From Pilaira anomala (taxonomy: Eukaryota; Mucoromycota; Mucoromycetes; Mucorales; Mucoraceae): 64,000 nt of DNA. The first letter of the stretch is position 1. Every line of letters starts with the position of its first letter. The notes under the pieces were generated by a model, which was given only the letters and a program-made list of their open reading frames with translations, was not told where the DNA came from and did not search any database. Positions 1-13,416 of this stretch are shown piece after piece. The position numbers were made by a program, and so were the translations under genes. Location: assembly GCA_025716855.1 (NCBI GenBank), contig JAIXMQ010000008.1:372001-436000 (forward strand), given 5' to 3'.

Positions 1-1733
1 ACTTTGTGCATAAATAAACAAATTGCTTAAAAGCGTAATAAAGGGATTTGAAACCTTTTAAATTAATTTTTTTCGATAATAGATGGTATTTTAGGCCATT
101 AGAATCTGCATGGAAAGTACCAGTAAAATACATGATAGAAGACTAGGTAGAATCAGGGGCTTTCTTAGGTTTTACGTTTTCTTGAGGTGATCTTTCTTTT
201 TTTTTACAATATAATTAACTATGTACTCGCTTCGCTTGCTGATAGCTATCTATACCCTAAAACGGCTTGTGATTCAATCAGTACTACTCAGATATTCTTG
301 TTTCGATTCTACATAATCATTATCATTGCATACATATCTTTGTTAATAAGAACCAAGTTTTTTTTTTTTTTAGTCTTCTTTTATTGATGTTCTATATATT
401 GATATTAAGCAAAAATACTATAAATCTGTAGGAAGAAAATAACTACGGCATAGTTAATAATAATAAAAAAAAAAGTAAAAAGCGGTTAGCCTAAAAGGAT
501 ATTTGAAAGCTTTATGGGATACAATGAATGCCAACAAAATGACAAGTTATATAACTTTGGTTCTTTGTGCAATATTTGAATACATAAGAAAGAAAAAAGT
601 TCAAGGGGAGATGAGAAGGTCGCGGGCGAAATACTATGTTGGAAACAATGTTACTTGTGTATTAGTCTTTGAAGCTCTCAATTTTAGAGTCATCTGGATT
701 GACGAGGAATTTGATAGCCTTAGGTGATTTAACTCTTGAACGAGCATCATGGTCTGGTAGTTATATATAGGCAAATGTTTTCAAGCTTTTGACTTTGTGA
801 TCGATGCGACTGAAACTACTCTTACAGAAAACGAAGTCCTTCTAAATCCAATAATCCAACAAATAACTGCGAATTCTGTGAATAAATGCCAACCTGTCTG
901 ACGCTGCATCTAGTGGCAATTAGCGCTTTAATTATATTTGTTTTGAAAGAACTGACAGTTATTCTGGTCCTTCCATTATACAGAGGGCAGCTTCTGAGGG
1001 ATCAATGTTACGAAGAAGCAGTATAATAGGTCTTCCTACCCTGAGTCTGAGCTGATGTGGGAGAATAAAACCATTATTAATGGAATTGAAAAGTTCAAAA
1101 GAGTAAGCGATACAAATTTTGGGGTCACATAGACATCGTCTCAGTTAAGCAGGCGCTTTATCTACCTCTTAAGCTAACCACTATTACCTATGTCATTAAT
1201 ATCGGCTGCATCAGCATCTCTGGGTGTCGGGGTATCTTTCTTTCGGTTGCAACATCGCTTTTATAAGGTCGGTGTACATAGATCACCTCATTACTAAAAT
1301 TTTAAAACGGAAGTATGAGAGTATATTTATTAAGCTCAAAGATTTTTGAGAAAGATATGTATTTGTTAAACGGAGAAAGCACCTACAGTTTTCAAAACTG
1401 TGATACAAGATGCAAATAAATAATTAACTAATACATGAAGATGCTTACCTTATTATATACAAATAATATCTCATTTTTAAATGCAAAACTCTGTAACTAT
1501 TAGGGATGCTAAAAGATGTCAACTAAAATCTAAAATAGTGAATTATATGTGGTGAAATATCATGGGTTTTAAATAAATTTGATAGTTAAAATAAAATATT
1601 AGCTAATGTGATGAATAGAACGTAAATCACAAAAACTTAATTTAGCGTTGGGCTTTAAATATAAGCACTTGTGATTAAATAAATAATCTTAAAAAATTCT
1701 TTTCGTTCTTCTATTATATTTTATAATACCGTT
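1..1733. other. Gene-poor AT-rich stretch, decayed sequence
   Basis: I see no convincing gene here. Reading frames are short and interrupted. Around 780-1250 base composition is closer to coding than the flanks, but stop codons fall in all frames, so it may be an old transposon or pseudogene remnant. A short block near 222-270 resembles, in reverse orientation, a motif seen again near 6730 and 11430 (see findings). Confidence 0.4.
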
Positions 1734-2097
1734 ATGAACGAAGTCTCAAGAAATTTTATTCTTTTAGAAGTTAAAAGTAAAGTAAACATACATAAAGAGC
1801 TTGTACGAGACGAAGACTCTTCATGGCAAATATCTTATAGTAAGGATGAAAAAATGCTTTATCTGTTTGCTTCTATCAACCAAGAGCATTATAAAGATCA
1901 ATTATGTTGGGGATTTCATCAAGATATGGATTCGCTACCAGAACACCATATTACAGAACACATTGGAAAAATATGAAGCAAAAATAAGGCTGGTCGTCGA
2001 GAACAGAATTTTTTCTGGATACGTAGGCACTTCGCACTCAGAACTCCCTGAAAGTGAATCCTCTATTTTTGTATCTATGTTAAAAGATATATTCTGA
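1734..2097 (+). pseudogene. Possible broken gene of unknown function
   Basis: An 80-codon frame starts at ATG 1734 and stops at 1976. A second frame continues to 2097 with similar polar, coding-like composition (it ends ...SIFVSMLKDIF). The two could be one gene interrupted by a frameshift near 1930, or chance frames. I recognise no domain, signal peptide or membrane segment. No splice pair joins them cleanly. Confidence 0.2.
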
Positions 2098-2660
2098 AAT
2101 TCTACTAATAAATAATAGTAATATAAACACCATCTTACACAATAAGATAAATTGCGTCCAGCATATTCCTCCTAATATTTGTGATGATGTACAATAGCAA
2201 AAAGCATATATATCAGGACTTTTTTTTTATAGTAACTACTCTTGCTTAAACAAAGAAGTTCCTTGATATTATTGTGAATTAAAAGTTACCGATTTTAGCT
2301 AAAAGACGTATCTTCCCCCTTTTTTTTTATGACTAAATGTGCATATGTGCATTAGATTTCTTTAAAGAAAGTATTAAAAGTTTTTTCTAAATAGTTATAG
2401 TTTATTATCCAGTAGATGTTATACATGTACAATATTAAACATGATATTATTATGAAGATACTTAATGGCAGGTTTTTATAACCCTGATCTATGTACTTAT
2501 ATATTTATAAGTAATAAGGGATAACGCAAATACGACAACTTCTATAAAACTACAATTTTTATTAAAATAATGAGTTCATACAACAAAAAGCATTTATTTA
2601 AAGGGATATTTTTTATTTAATATAAAAAAAAGGAATGAAAGGTATGGGACCATTGTAGAA
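2098..2660. other. Intergenic, nothing recognised
   Basis: AT-rich spacer with short homopolymer runs and no coding frame. It contains the 3' flank of the minus-strand F-box gene. Confidence 0.5.
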
Positions 2661-4556
2661 TTATGGAATATAGGTAGGGATACGAATAGAACTACCTTCA
2701 AACTTTTCAATATCAAAATCATTCAACCTTTTCCCAACAGGAGCGAAGCATACCGTGAAGTGTATAGTCTTTTCACATTTGAAAGCAAAAGTTTGTTGAC
2801 AATAATAATGTTCATAACTGTCAAAATTTCTATATTCGACTCTTTTTGAATTTTCACCAAGGTAGTAGTTTTGCTTAGATCTATCTATATATTCGAAGCT
2901 AATTGCCATAGGATTAAACGGCTGATTAACGTAAAGGCAAAAATATTCTAATTTTTTAAACCGTGTCAGATCCATATCCAGCTTGTATAATTCTTGACCT
3001 TCTAAAACAATAATTTGAATATTTGGCAAATAAGTAGATACAACTTCCAAGATACCAGTGCTGGGCTCAATACGAAACTGAGCCATTCTTAAATTGTTTT
3101 GAGTGCCACCATTAGAATTGTTTGTTTCTTTGCGTGGAAGTCTGTCGAGTATCAAGTAACTAGACAAATTAAAGTACTCTAAATTTGTACATTCCGTTAA
3201 CCCAAATTTCAAAAAGTGGTGTATAAATTCTTCGTCTCGCATGATACTCCATGAGCTTAAATTTAAGTGAGTAATTATTTCAGCTCCAATACTAGGAACT
3301 AACTTGGCTGGTGAGTAAAATATATTTTTTTCTCTGTTGGTGATATCCTTCTCTTCTATTCCATAAAACAAAGTAATTCTATTGTTTAATTTGTTGTACT
3401 TGAAACCTTCCCGTAACGTATCAGAGATACAATAGAATTTTGATATAGTTTGTACTTTCTTCTTTCCCTTGAAAGCATTTGCCATTTGAAACCATTTCTT
3501 TATTTTCGATTGGTTGCTGTAATTATTGATTCTTCCGCCGTTAGTTTTTTCTGCAAACCCAAAGCTAATTTCCTGTATATCACCTAGTCTTTCCATCAAC
3601 CTCAAGGCATCTTGAATACCAACTTCCTCTATCCATTTATAGAGCCCATTATTTAGTATGCGAATATCTAACTTACGCAAATGTCTAGGGAGGTATTCTA
3701 TAATATAGTCGATGTGAGTAAATGATAAGTTTGGAAGCCTTATATTTAATAATCGAAGGTTTCTGCCCAATTCTGGAGTTGAATTCTTTGCTTTATATAA
3801 TTCTTTCTGTATGATTTGGTCGAGAACATCGTGGGAACTAGTAAAATATAACTCTGTCAAGTTAGGACAAATTTCTTGAATTCCAAAGATCGTTATGTCT
3901 GCGCGACTCATATTGTGAAATTGTAGCTGGGTCAGATGTTTAAACGATTTGAGTACGGCAAGAGGATCTAAGTTGCTATTATTCCAAAAGTCCATATCTA
4001 CATAATTAAAACATAATCTGGTCAAAGTATTGGCAAAACAAAGGCATGTTCTGATATATTCAATATAACTATGTCTGTTATCATGAAACCGGTAGAATGT
4101 GCTTGGAATTGATTTAAGGTATGGTAAATTTGCCTTAGGCATATAAGAGATATAATCCATGAAGTTATCGCTTTCTGATAGATCAATTTCTTGGAGGTTT
4201 GGTAGATACTTTAACAACAACAAAAATTGGTTTTGGTTGAAAGAAAGAGGCTTTGGGTATGCATTGCGGGATACAGTTGGACTCATATAAGAATTAAAGA
4301 TCATACCATCAGACTTGGTTGGATTAAAATACAGTTTTCGAACTAGGTAACCATATTTTAAGCACTGTTCCAAACTACCAAATGCTAGCTTGAGCTTTAT
4401 ATATATAATCTTATGATAATCTATTATCAGCTCTTTATTGTAAATTGGCAAAGCAAGTAAATTCCAATGTTTACAAACAAAAAGGCATGTTTTGATTTCA
4501 CGTTTGTTTAGGTAATCGAATATTTTTTGATAGATTTCTTCAGGAAGGTCGCGCAT
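2661..4556 (-). CDS. F-box protein with leucine-rich-repeat-like body
   Basis: Single-exon 631-residue protein. The N-terminus (RDLPEEIYQKIFDYLNKREI, then a conserved Cys-Lys-His-Trp segment) is a typical F-box, about residues 2-45, the part that binds Skp1 in SCF ubiquitin ligases. The rest has irregular leucine-rich segments (LTRLCFNYVDM, LTQLQFHNMS, LTELYFTSS, LRLLNIRLPNLS) consistent with a degenerate LRR substrate-binding solenoid. The start is the first ATG, 3 codons before the F-box leucine. Such proteins form large, fast-evolving families in Mucoromycota. The substrate cannot be inferred. The F-box is clear; the LRR call is a judgement from spacing. Confidence 0.8.
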   Translation of the reverse strand: MRDLPEEIYQKIFDYLNKREIKTCLFVCKHWNLLALPIYNKELIIDYHKIIYIKLKLAFGSLEQCLKYGYLVRKLYFNPTKSDGMIFNSYMSPTVSRNAYPKPLSFNQNQFLLLLKYLPNLQEIDLSESDNFMDYISYMPKANLPYLKSIPSTFYRFHDNRHSYIEYIRTCLCFANTLTRLCFNYVDMDFWNNSNLDPLAVLKSFKHLTQLQFHNMSRADITIFGIQEICPNLTELYFTSSHDVLDQIIQKELYKAKNSTPELGRNLRLLNIRLPNLSFTHIDYIIEYLPRHLRKLDIRILNNGLYKWIEEVGIQDALRLMERLGDIQEISFGFAEKTNGGRINNYSNQSKIKKWFQMANAFKGKKKVQTISKFYCISDTLREGFKYNKLNNRITLFYGIEEKDITNREKNIFYSPAKLVPSIGAEIITHLNLSSWSIMRDEEFIHHFLKFGLTECTNLEYFNLSSYLILDRLPRKETNNSNGGTQNNLRMAQFRIEPSTGILEVVSTYLPNIQIIVLEGQELYKLDMDLTRFKKLEYFCLYVNQPFNPMAISFEYIDRSKQNYYLGENSKRVEYRNFDSYEHYYCQQTFAFKCEKTIHFTVCFAPVGKRLNDFDIEKFEGSSIRIPTYIP

Positions 4557-5357
4557 TATATTTGTTTGTTATTAAAAAAAAGTTATTAAAAAAGGAAAGA
4601 AGAAAAAAAAAGAACAAATCGTATCCTTTTTTATAATACTTTTAAAAAAAAAGCCACGAGAAAAATCGAGATGACACACAAAATGTAAAGGGGAAAATAA
4701 CCGCCACAATGAGTACGTTGCAAAAGTTATTTAAATATTTTGTTGTCAATTGTTTCTAAACGTTGGTTTTGATTATCAGAAATAACTACATATTCTGAAG
4801 ATATTTGCAGTTACACCTGTAAGCTAATGCTGTTCATACGATTAGTGTATAAAAACTCGAGTATACATATGACAGATTTTTTCTATGTAGCTACAAGCAA
4901 CCAATAATATTCTAACAACTTTTGGTCCCGTTATGCTTTTTTTATATATGACTAAAAAAAAATCATCAAGCTTGCTTGAAAATAAAATAAAAATATAGAT
5001 ACATACAGGATACACATATAATGGTAGTTATGGCAAATGTTGCAAGCTCTATATACATATTTCGTTATCCTTAAAAGACTATATTCAAGTTTAAAACGAC
5101 TTACATTCTAGCTTTTTTTTTTTCTTATCATGCGTTCTATCAGTATTAACTGTAGTTATTCTATCATTCCCCATATTTCAATCTCTTTTTTAAATATTGT
5201 ACATTTTTTTTAAAAAAATAAAAGGAATTTGTGATGGTTTATTAGTATGCGTGTAAGGATATTAAAAAGAAAGGGATAGAAAACAATTAAAGAGAACGTA
5301 TATTTATACCAACAAGTGAGTAATAGAAATATTTGATTATGGCATAAATACAATATA
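4557..5357. other. Intergenic spacer between F-box and secreted-protein genes
   Basis: AT-rich, with several A/T homopolymers and no supported gene. It presumably holds the promoter of the minus-strand F-box gene, just above 4556, and the terminator of the gene starting at 5913. Confidence 0.4.
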
Positions 5358-5913
5358 TTACATCACTTTAAGAATCAATAGCATATCGTTTACCTCTCGA
5401 AATTTCTCTCCATCATAGCATACATAATAAATATTAGATGCGGTTCCTAAAAATGTAACTGCTCCACCTCCAGTACAGCTTATTAAATATTTTGGCATGT
5501 CTGTTACACTATCGTCGTTAAAGGCGATTTGAACCTGTAATTATTTATACATATACATCAAATTCTCATATATTATATACAGTATTATTTATCAACTTAC
5601 ACTAAAGCTGACTTCGCTATTTTTTTTAGAATAACGATTACAGTCAGTGTTTGAATAATGACAACATTCACTACTAGAGTGACCAATTGATTTTTTAAAC
5701 GAGCTATATACACATATAAAGGTAGGTTTTTCTTTAAGTTTAAGGTTAAATTATGCTAATATAAACTTACTATCCAGTCGTTTTAGTACCCTCAATGTAT
5801 AATAAGGCCGAGGTATCATCTATATTATTGTATATGCAGTATCCTTGAACTTTTTGAAAGAAAAGAGATACCAGGACACAAATAAGCAATGTAGATTTTA
5901 TCAGAGACAACAT
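5358..5913 (-). CDS. Small secreted six-cysteine protein, three exons
   Basis: Exons at 5771-5913, 5601-5703 and 5358-5534, with GTAAGT donors and ATATAG/TTACAG acceptors, join to 423 nt (140 residues). Residues 1-24 form a signal peptide (MLSLIKSTLLICVLVSLFFQ then KVQG). The mature part starts Tyr-Cys and has six cysteines: one at residue 26, a CC pair, a Cys five residues later, and two flanking a TGGGAVTFLG turn. The pattern YC-IYN...CC-HYSN-xDC...SCxGGG resembles small secreted proteins I associate with Mucoromycota, which is recollection rather than a search. Probably an extracellular disulfide-bonded protein; function unknown. No single reading frame covers it, so simple ORF calling misses it. 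Confidence 0.75.
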
Positions 5914-6271
5914 ATTTTTACTGTAAAGATAATTATGAAAAAAAAATAGGTATTATCGGGCTTATATACTTTTTTTTTTGTTACTAGGCGTTAAGCTTTT
6001 CGCTTTACTAGCTTGATACTTTCTTTGTTCTGACTTTGGAGTTTAATGGAAAATATACCATAGAATAAAGAATTATTTGATTAAATTTTACATGTACATA
6101 CACACAAAGCAGTTCTTAAATGATTGATCAAACGTTGTCAAATTGACAACGAAATTTAAGAATTAGTTGTACATTCTGAGCAAATATATCAGAAACTAAA
6201 TGCAATATAAATCTATATATATAATTCTTAAAACACCCCTTAATGAAGACTTGTGTCCCCTTTGTTTGGGT

Positions 6272-6644
6272 GAAGATACGCACCATTTTTAATCCTAAAA
6301 GTAAAAACGTTAGGTCTTATAATTACAGTATCTGATTAAGGACTGACTATCATTTGACTGTTATTGATATCGTCTTTTTTCTCTCACTCCTTTTTTTTTG
6401 GCTCTTCCTTTTTCTTTCACTTTCTTTTTTATATATATCTCAAAATAAATCTTCCTTATCATTACAGTCTTAATCTCTTCTATGGCTACGTATCCTTCCT
6501 AGACAAGAGATTGTTTCAAGAATTAGATAACTTTGAAACCTGCATACATAATACATATTTGTCAGTGGTAAGATATATTATAGCTCTAATAAATTTATCA
6601 CAAAGAAGTGATTCATTGTCTAATAAATCTCAATAACAGACTCT

Positions 6645-6688
<44 letters not shown>

Positions 6689-6775
6689 TATCTATTTAAT
6701 AGAGGGGGTGTCCCGTCCAAATCCATTAGTGGTGAGGTGGCCGTCAGAGAGTGAAAAAAAAATGGTGCGCATACA
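6272..6775 (+). repeat. Copy A of a dispersed MITE-like repeat
   Basis: The left edge near 6272 (GATACGCACCATTTTT) and right edge near 6760-6775 (AATGGTGCGCATAC) are imperfect inverted repeats. The core at about 6480-6637 matches two other loci, near 11545-11690 (reverse) and 41610-41750. Shared blocks include GACAAGAGATTGTTTCAAGA, GTCAGTGGTAAG and AAGTGATTCATTGTCTAATA. A 40-base T run (6648-6687) lies inside. I take it as a non-autonomous DNA element or a decayed relative; it encodes no recognisable transposase. Confidence 0.5.
6648..6687. repeat. Poly(T) tract, 40 bases
   Basis: Uninterrupted T run on the plus strand. It could be the reverse-complement tail of an inserted retro-copy or a simple expansion. 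No coding sequence abuts it. Confidence 0.9.
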
Positions 6776-7567
6776 GTGCATCTATTCTTAAATCGAAAAT
6801 TTTTAGCCCTAGCAATTTTTTTTTATAAAATTCTAAATTTACTACCGAAAAAAGTAAGTTAGTCATTTAGAATAAACATAGACCTTTTATATTAAACCTG
6901 TTAAAGAAATGTATGAAAACAGAAATTTAATTTTGATAAAAAAAATTTCTAAATAAGTTGATAAAATATCGACTTAATAGCAGGGCTGACTCGAAAATGT
7001 CCGTCTATTTTGGCACCCAAAAATCATATAAGAGCAGTAACAGCCAATAACATTACAGTTTGTGGTTATACCGATTTTTAAACTGTTACAAGAAGAAGCT
7101 TCAAAAATTGACATCGACAAAATTGGGATCGAAGAAGTTTTCCAAACCTTAAAATCACATGATTAACTTTTTTTGAGTCAATAAAAATAATTACTCACAT
7201 TATTTGAGTTCATACAAAATATTTAAATGTGTTTTATTGGTTTAAACTATCAAAAGATGTGAAAATTTTTTAAATGAGTAACTTTTTTACATAAAAACTG
7301 AGTTTAAACCGAAAAACTGTGAATGTCCGTTTTTTAAAAAAATACGATTTAAGAATAGATGCACTGTATATTTTCCTTTTTTTTTTTTTTGCAGGACAGA
7401 AAGGAACGCTCCTTTTTAATCTGGTATTGCAAACAACTCTGTCATTCCAAAAAGTTCTGACCATTTAGTTTGTTATTGGGAAGATTGCTTGAAATCTTTT
7501 GCCTAAAGGAAACATGCTTTTGATCTTCAAACAATGAAAGTCTCTGTTGAGAAATCAATGATGGTAA
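6776..7567. other. Intergenic, decayed sequence
   Basis: No supported gene. Reading frames are short and AT-driven, with several T and A runs. Confidence 0.4.
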
Positions 7568-8311
7568 GTGAAAAAACATGGATATTCCTACAGTGTATCT
7601 AATTGTATTGTGGATTGCCCAATCTTCTACTACTCTTCTGTAAGAGGCGCTGAAGGTTTCACTTGCATTGCAAACCAACCTTCAGCCTCTTTCATAATCC
7701 CACCTTTACATGTCCCAACAGCTCATTCTTCCGTGACAGATCAAAGCCTATTAAAATATTTCATCAATAATTCTCGTATTTCTAACATTATACAGAACGA
7801 GTTATATGTGAAAATGAAAGAAAACATCTCAAATACTGCAAACAATGACTGGTTTGATAGTCCACAATCCAGGTATGCTGTATCACAACTATTTGTTGTC
7901 TGCATTTTGTTAGATGATACAAGAGCGTTGCTTGTAAACTGGGTGGAGTCCTATGGTAGGAAAAATAACAAAGAACCTCATGCCGGGGACTATTCAACAA
8001 CGGATAGTGAGACATCAATACCTTCGCATGATGGCGGATATGATAGTGTGTATGTTAGACCAATGAGTAGCGACAACAACAAGAAATTAATTATCGGCAC
8101 CTTCAGCTGTAATTTGCTGGTAACCTCAAGCTGTACTATTGATAATTTTGATAACAGCTCTATAATATGTGTTGGGCCATCAACAAACTCATTCAAGCCT
8201 TCGAATCAAACACACATATTTCTTAACAAAAAATGGCTGATAAGTCTCTTACTTTGCTCTCAAACAATGACTGCTGTCGACTGTATCCTTACGACCAATA
8301 AGAGCAATTGA
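7568..8311 (+). CDS. Unrecognised 247-residue ORF
   Basis: An uninterrupted frame of 247 codons in an otherwise decayed region; composition is protein-like (balanced polar and hydrophobic, not homopolymer-driven). I recognise no domain, signal peptide or clear transmembrane segment; the C-terminal third has a moderately hydrophobic stretch (KKWLISLLLCS). A second frame (8308-8517, 69 codons) overlaps its stop and could be a continuation after a frameshift. It may be a transposon-derived ORF or a lineage-specific gene. The open length is the only evidence. Confidence 0.3.
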   Translation: MKKHGYSYSVSNCIVDCPIFYYSSVRGAEGFTCIANQPSASFIIPPLHVPTAHSSVTDQSLLKYFINNSRISNIIQNELYVKMKENISNTANNDWFDSPQSRYAVSQLFVVCILLDDTRALLVNWVESYGRKNNKEPHAGDYSTTDSETSIPSHDGGYDSVYVRPMSSDNNKKLIIGTFSCNLLVTSSCTIDNFDNSSIICVGPSTNSFKPSNQTHIFLNKKWLISLLLCSQTMTAVDCILTTNKSN

Positions 8312-8517
8312 AGCAGGTCCGATCAGTAGAGAAACGTATACCAAATGTCAATGCGCATCCTATATTACAAAAGGCCATATTTATCAGCCCTGTTCGATTT
8401 GGACCCTACTATATAGCTATTCTAAGAAGACAGAAAAATCACAAGCAAGAAAAGTATCAAAAATATTCAACAGAATTGCTACATAGTTATAGCGGTGAGC
8501 AACTCTTCAAAACGTAA

Positions 8518-9502
8518 TGAAACACCTAGAGATATCAATTACAACACACGACGCTGCCGCACAATGTAACAATACAACGCATTCCTATTGTGCGTTGCAG
8601 CAATTTCAAACATCGGCTGCGTAAAAAAAATGCGGCGCACGTTGGTGGTGACATCGTTGAATTGAAAACAACGCTTGGTTAACACAGCGTTATATTGGAA
8701 GCAGAGATCGGTTATACAAGTCATCAAAGGAAACTTATGGTTATTTAAGACTTCAGAGAATTAAACGAGTTTTTTTTTTAAAAAAAATCTTCAAAAAAAA
8801 AAGCAAAAAAATGAAAATTAAAAGAGATTAATGCGGTTTTAGGGCCGCAAGTCTTGTCGTATTGGCAACAAATAGTCTTGGACATAAGTGAAAAATATGA
8901 TGCTGTCAATACATTCAAAGCATATTGACAACGTCTATGAATGTGATGGCCTTAGTAAGTTTTATATGATTACGAAATTCGAAACAATTAAGCCAGTTGT
9001 TTGATGGATACACACCTCTGGTATGACTGCTTCGGCTGCCCTCAAATTATAGCTGATACCTTCCAAAAGCCAGTTATTTTGTTTTCTTGATAGTTAAAAC
9101 TGGTAGGGACCATGTTGTATGGACAGATTACAAAGGTAAACCGATCTAAACCAAGAATAAAATAGGATTTGTACCTCTAATTGGTGGTCTAGCGTAAAAC
9201 CGACAAAAATAATAGCTTAAAGTTTCAATTGAATAATGGCCGGCTATGCACTTCTTACGCAGAAGGGCCTTTGACAAAAATCAAGACATTTGTATCGAAG
9301 ACATGTCTAGATACTACAAAAATCAACAACAATATCAACAACATAACGCAAATCAATAGTATTGATTACATCTTATAGCAAACTTCTCATCCTATAAATT
9401 TACTACCTTAAATTTTTTTGAAAAAAACATAATAAAAGCTAGAGATAACTCAACAAATAAATTCTAATGCAAAAGTAGTGCATATAGTGAATTTTAAAAA
9501 CC
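8518..9502. other. Decayed mobile-element-like region
   Basis: Many stops. A short readable patch near 9006-9100 translates as ...WYDCFGCPQIIADTFQKP... with a following V-I-L-F-S. It is faintly like the start of OTU-peptidase domains carried by some Mucoromycota transposons. That resemblance is weak and from memory. Confidence 0.25.
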
Positions 9503-9529
9503 TGGTGCGCGTTTTGCGCGTATCTTTCC
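9503..9529. repeat. Isolated terminal-repeat-like motif
   Basis: Contains GGTGCGCG and, a few bases on, GCGCGTATCTTTCC. The latter matches the right end of the MITE-like element at 41389-41830 (GTGCGTATCTTTCC). It may be the surviving end of another copy; I found no partner end. Confidence 0.35.
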
Positions 9530-9743
9530 CTAGTTTTTCCTAGACGATCTTTTTTTTTTTCAAACATAATGAAATCAACAAGTAAGAAACAAGAATACGA
9601 GTAACGCATTCCTTATCTTTTGTTTTAAAAAAGAAACATTACTCTCTTTTTTTTTTTAGATTCAAAAGCAATAAATAAAACAGAGGTAAAAAAAATCATA
9701 AATAATAATAATAAAAAAAGAGAAACTATTGCTAATAGTCAAA

Positions 9744-10822
<1,079 letters not shown>

Positions 10823-11160
10823 CTTTTTTTTTTACAATTATACATAATATACATATAAAATCATTCCTTTTTTTCTTTTCTTTTTTTCGTAAATTGCACT
10901 TCTTTTTTCTCTTTTCGTAAACTGTTTTATAGTGCATTTCCTCTCAAAATGAACTAAATCCACATTGCTTTCCTGACTAAAATTTTTTTTTTAAAAAGGT
11001 TAATATTCGCATTTTCGGTAACAGCATTTTGCATTATCCAAAGTTCGATTTTTCTGCCGTCAAAATTCGTTCAAGGCCAATTATAGAAGAGAAAATGACA
11101 GAAAAGTATGGCTCATTAGAAAAAAAGATCTAGTAAAGGTTCGAAAACCTTCGTCTCTGA
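10823..11160. other. Spacer downstream of the MYST gene
   Basis: AT-rich with T runs immediately after the stop (presumed 3' UTR). No gene seen. Confidence 0.4.
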
Positions 11161-11470
11161 GTAGGCTGGCAGAGTTGAATACATCATTATTATTTTTGAC
11201 GAGCCTATCTTAAAGCGCAACGTACTGCGAAATAATGAAGGCCAGCAAACACGAAGCGAAGCGTAGGGGATTTGCTACAGGAATGTAATGGCAGTTTAAA
11301 ATAGGCTTGTTATTTTTGAACGAAACACTATAATGTAAAAAACGCTGATGTCCGGTCGATTTACACGGCGGACCAAAAAACTTCAAAAGCGTAATGTAGA
11401 CCTTTTTTTCGGGATTAACGACCTGACCCACTCTCTTCGCTCGCTGACGGCTGTCTCACCCTAACGTGCT
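11160..11470. repeat. GC-richer repeat remnant
   Basis: A block noticeably less AT-rich than its surroundings. Its right end reads, on the minus strand, AGGGTGAGACAGCCGTCAGC. A diverged version (GGTGAGGTGGCCGTCAGAGA) is at 6731, and another, more diverged, lies near 222-270 in reverse. Probably part of an old transposable element. Confidence 0.35.
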
Positions 11471-11542
11471 TGGACTTAATATATATATTTACAAAATACA
11501 TGCAGCCTACACAAAAAAGAGTATTAGTTATTGAAATTTATT

Positions 11543-11830
11543 AGACAGTGAATCACTTATTCGTGATAAAATTACTAAAGTACCCTACCATTAACAACAA
11601 TGCATTATACACGTTTCAAAATTGTTCATTTCTTGAGACAATCTCTTGTCCGAGTAATATATGCAATCGAAGAAAAGATTTGGATGGTATTGGAAGGAAA
11701 GATACATGTTTTGAAATGAAAAAAGAGACATATTAAAGATAAAAATGAAAAAGAAAGTGGTTTTTTTTACTATCATGACATTATTTTTCTTTCTCCACTT
11801 GTGTCTCCTGTAAATATCACAGTCTTCTCC
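11543..11830 (-). repeat. Copy B of the dispersed MITE-like repeat
   Basis: Read on the minus strand it shares GGACAAGAGATTGTCTCAAG, TTTTGAAACGTG, AATTTTATCACGAATAAGTG and TTCACTGTCTAATAAATTTC with copies A and C. The terminal inverted repeats are not evident here, although GGAAAGATAC occurs at about 11697. It looks truncated or more diverged. Confidence 0.45.
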
Positions 11831-11894
11831 TCATAATGGACTTTAAATATAAAAAGGAATATCCTTCCTTTACAAAAAAAAAAATATTTTTTAA

Positions 11895-13317
<1,423 letters not shown>

Positions 13318-13416
13318 AATACCCCTCAAAGAAAAAAAAGAATAAAATAAAAAGAGATTTTTTTAAAGCATTTATTTGAAATCCGTTACTGTAGTTTTAT
13401 ATTTTGAATTATACAT

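Noticed and set aside
9570..9737. Upstream start (ATG near 9570) with an extra intron for the MYST gene
   Set aside because: Every GT-AG combination I tried runs into a stop or the wrong frame before the finger domain.
11120..11180. tRNA-like B-box (AGGTTCGAAAACC)
   Set aside because: No A-box at the right distance upstream and no cloverleaf; the A-box-like TGGCAGAG lies downstream.
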